Shown one piece after another: positions 14,075 through 15,050 of a stretch of DNA of 15,050 nt. Position numbers and translations under genes: made by a program. Under the pieces are notes generated by a model that was not told the origin of the DNA, searched no databases, and saw nothing but the letters and a program-made list of their open reading frames with translations. Each line of letters opens with the position of its first letter. Within the stretch, counting starts at the first letter, position 1. This DNA is from DATKRB01 sp035532415 (GTDB lineage: Bacteria; Actinomycetota; Acidimicrobiia; Acidimicrobiales; RAAP-2), in assembly GCA_035532415.1 (NCBI GenBank), contig DATKRB010000072.1:1-15050 (forward strand). Reading direction: 5' to 3'.

Positions 14075-15050
14075 CGGTGGCCCGACAGGTCAGGTGACCG
14101 GTGCTCCCTCGTTCGAGAGCATCCGAACCGGTCCCCGTCCCGAAGAGGTCGACCTCGCGATCGACCTCTTCCCCGGCGCGAACCACGGCATCTCGCGCCC
14201 CTCGGCCGGTCGGGCGTCCGGGGCGGCTCGAGGCCATCGCCACGCCGAGGAGCGCGACGACGACGAGCCACCAGACCCACGGTCCCGCGTGATGGTAGCT
14301 GTAGACGGTCACCGCGGTGGCCGCCACCGTCGTGAGCACGAACCGCCACCGGGCCGTCCCGGCCGCCACGAGGAGCGCGACGGCGAGCGGGGGCCAGAGG
14401 TAGTACGGGTTCATCACCGACTCGAAGACGCACCGGAGCGCGAGGGCCAGTGCCGCGCACCACACCACGGCTTGCGCCGAGGGACGGCTGCGGTAGACCC
14501 ATACGCCGATCGCCAACGACAGGGCCATGGCGATGAGCCGCCCCGGGCCCGCGGCCACGACCTCCCCCACCCGGGAGGTCACCAGCGACGTGGTGAAGTG
14601 GGTCCGACCGCCCGAGGTCACCGCGGCGAAGTGACGACTCACCCCGAGGTGTGCGGGCGACAGCACCGGCGCGAGCGCGACCCAGGGGGTGGCGTGGTCG
14701 ATCGCCGGGTAGTTGGGCTGCTCCAACAGAGCCCGCGACGTGTGCTGCCACTGCTGGAGCAACGGGACCAGCACAAGGGTGACGCCCGGGATGACCGACT
14801 TCAGCGCAAGACCGGTCCACCGGCGCACCGGCGCCAGCGCGAAGACGATCGGGAGCATCAGCACCACCAGTGGCTGGGTGGCCAACGCGGCACCCCACAG
14901 CCAGCCGGACACCCCCCACTTGCCGCGCAGGGCGGCGAGGAGGCCGTAAAGGGCGAACGTCATGGCCAGGGCGTCCTCGGGATGCCCCCAGAGTGCGACC
15001 ACCGGCCAGACGAGAACCGCCTCCACCACGCAGAGGACGAGCCGCCGGAT
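14067..15050 (-). CDS. Polytopic membrane protein, possibly GT-C/GT87-like glycosyltransferase; N-terminus beyond window
   Basis: The frame is open through the right edge, so the N-terminal part is missing; the visible 327 residues end at TGA 14067. It has about seven to eight hydrophobic segments separated by short loops. A conserved-looking loop VVALWGHPEDALAM lies near the visible start, and PNYPAIDHATPWVAL and NPYYLWPPLAVALL lie further on. A final segment HHAGPWVWWLVVVALLG precedes a charged tail of about 55 residues. The pattern of an acidic HPEDA loop after a membrane helix plus many helices is reminiscent of lipid-linked-sugar mannosyltransferases of the GT87/GT-C type, but I cannot confirm a family. 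No link to the pilus genes is evident. The 3' end overlaps the CoA-transferase gene by 8 bp. Confidence 0.75.
   Translation of the reverse strand: MRRLVLCVVEAVLVWPVVALWGHPEDALAMTFALYGLLAALRGKWGVSGWLWGAALATQPLVVLMLPIVFALAPVRRWTGLALKSVIPGVTLVLVPLLQQWQHTSRALLEQPNYPAIDHATPWVALAPVLSPAHLGVSRHFAAVTSGGRTHFTTSLVTSRVGEVVAAGPGRLIAMALSLAIGVWVYRSRPSAQAVVWCAALALALRCVFESVMNPYYLWPPLAVALLVAAGTARWRFVLTTVAATAVTVYSYHHAGPWVWWLVVVALLGVAMASSRPGRPTGRGARDAVVRAGEEVDREVDLFGTGTGSDALERGSTGHLTCRATAT
14142..14171. repeat. Perfect 11-bp inverted repeat, possible terminator hairpin downstream of the CoA-transferase
   Basis: GAAGAGGTCGA (14142-14152) and TCGACCTCTTC (14161-14171) are exactly complementary around an 8-nt loop. 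It lies 67 bp past the CoA-transferase stop and inside the C-terminal tail coding sequence of the convergent membrane-protein gene, where it encodes EEVDREVDLF. No T-run follows on the plus strand, so any terminator would be non-classical. Confidence 0.6.

Overview
The window is a high-GC bacterial segment whose gene content is mostly a type IV pilus (T4P) assembly locus. Codon use is strongly G/C-ending and GTG/TTG starts are common. Several start codons sit 8-9 nt after a TAnnnT -10 hexamer, as in leaderless transcripts. Together with the PilB-PilT-PilC / PilD / PilM-N-O arrangement this suggests an actinobacterium, perhaps of the Acidimicrobiia type; that assignment is inference. Most long open frames on the opposite strands are GC-rich shadows.

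Layout. (1) 1-5615, minus strand: an operon pilB > pilT > pilC running off the left edge. It encodes the extension ATPase, a retraction ATPase and the platform protein (PilC, only a few C-terminal residues missing). (2) 5616-5982: a 367-bp divergent intergenic region with candidate promoters. (3) 5983-6813, plus: a prepilin-peptidase homologue (PilD) convergent with (4) 6900-8006, minus: a second, PilU-like retraction ATPase. (5) 8061-8414 and 8510-9859, minus: a small protein with a CPQCGG motif and an acyl-CoA carboxylase carboxyltransferase subunit. (6) About 9860-10178: a regulatory stretch with six perfect GAGCTCG heptads and a hairpin. (7) 10179-12802, plus: a PilM-PilN fusion, PilO and a small putative lipoprotein, forming the inner-membrane alignment module. 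(8) 12866-14074, plus: a CaiB/BaiF-family CoA-transferase. (9) 14067-15050, minus: a polytopic membrane protein running off the right edge.

How the genes work together. PilB would power pilin polymerisation through PilC, and the two PilT-type ATPases would power disassembly. PilM-N-O would tie the motor to the cell envelope. PilD homologues normally cleave prepilins, but this copy lacks the second catalytic aspartate: the GxGD motif aligns with GPAR. No pilin gene is present; pilins may lie beyond the left edge.

The most unusual features are the degenerate PilD, the single-chain PilM-PilN, GspE/MshEN-type N-terminal domains on PilT (one copy) and PilB (two copies around a long proline-rich linker), a lipoprotein where pilP usually sits, and the heptad array upstream of pilM.
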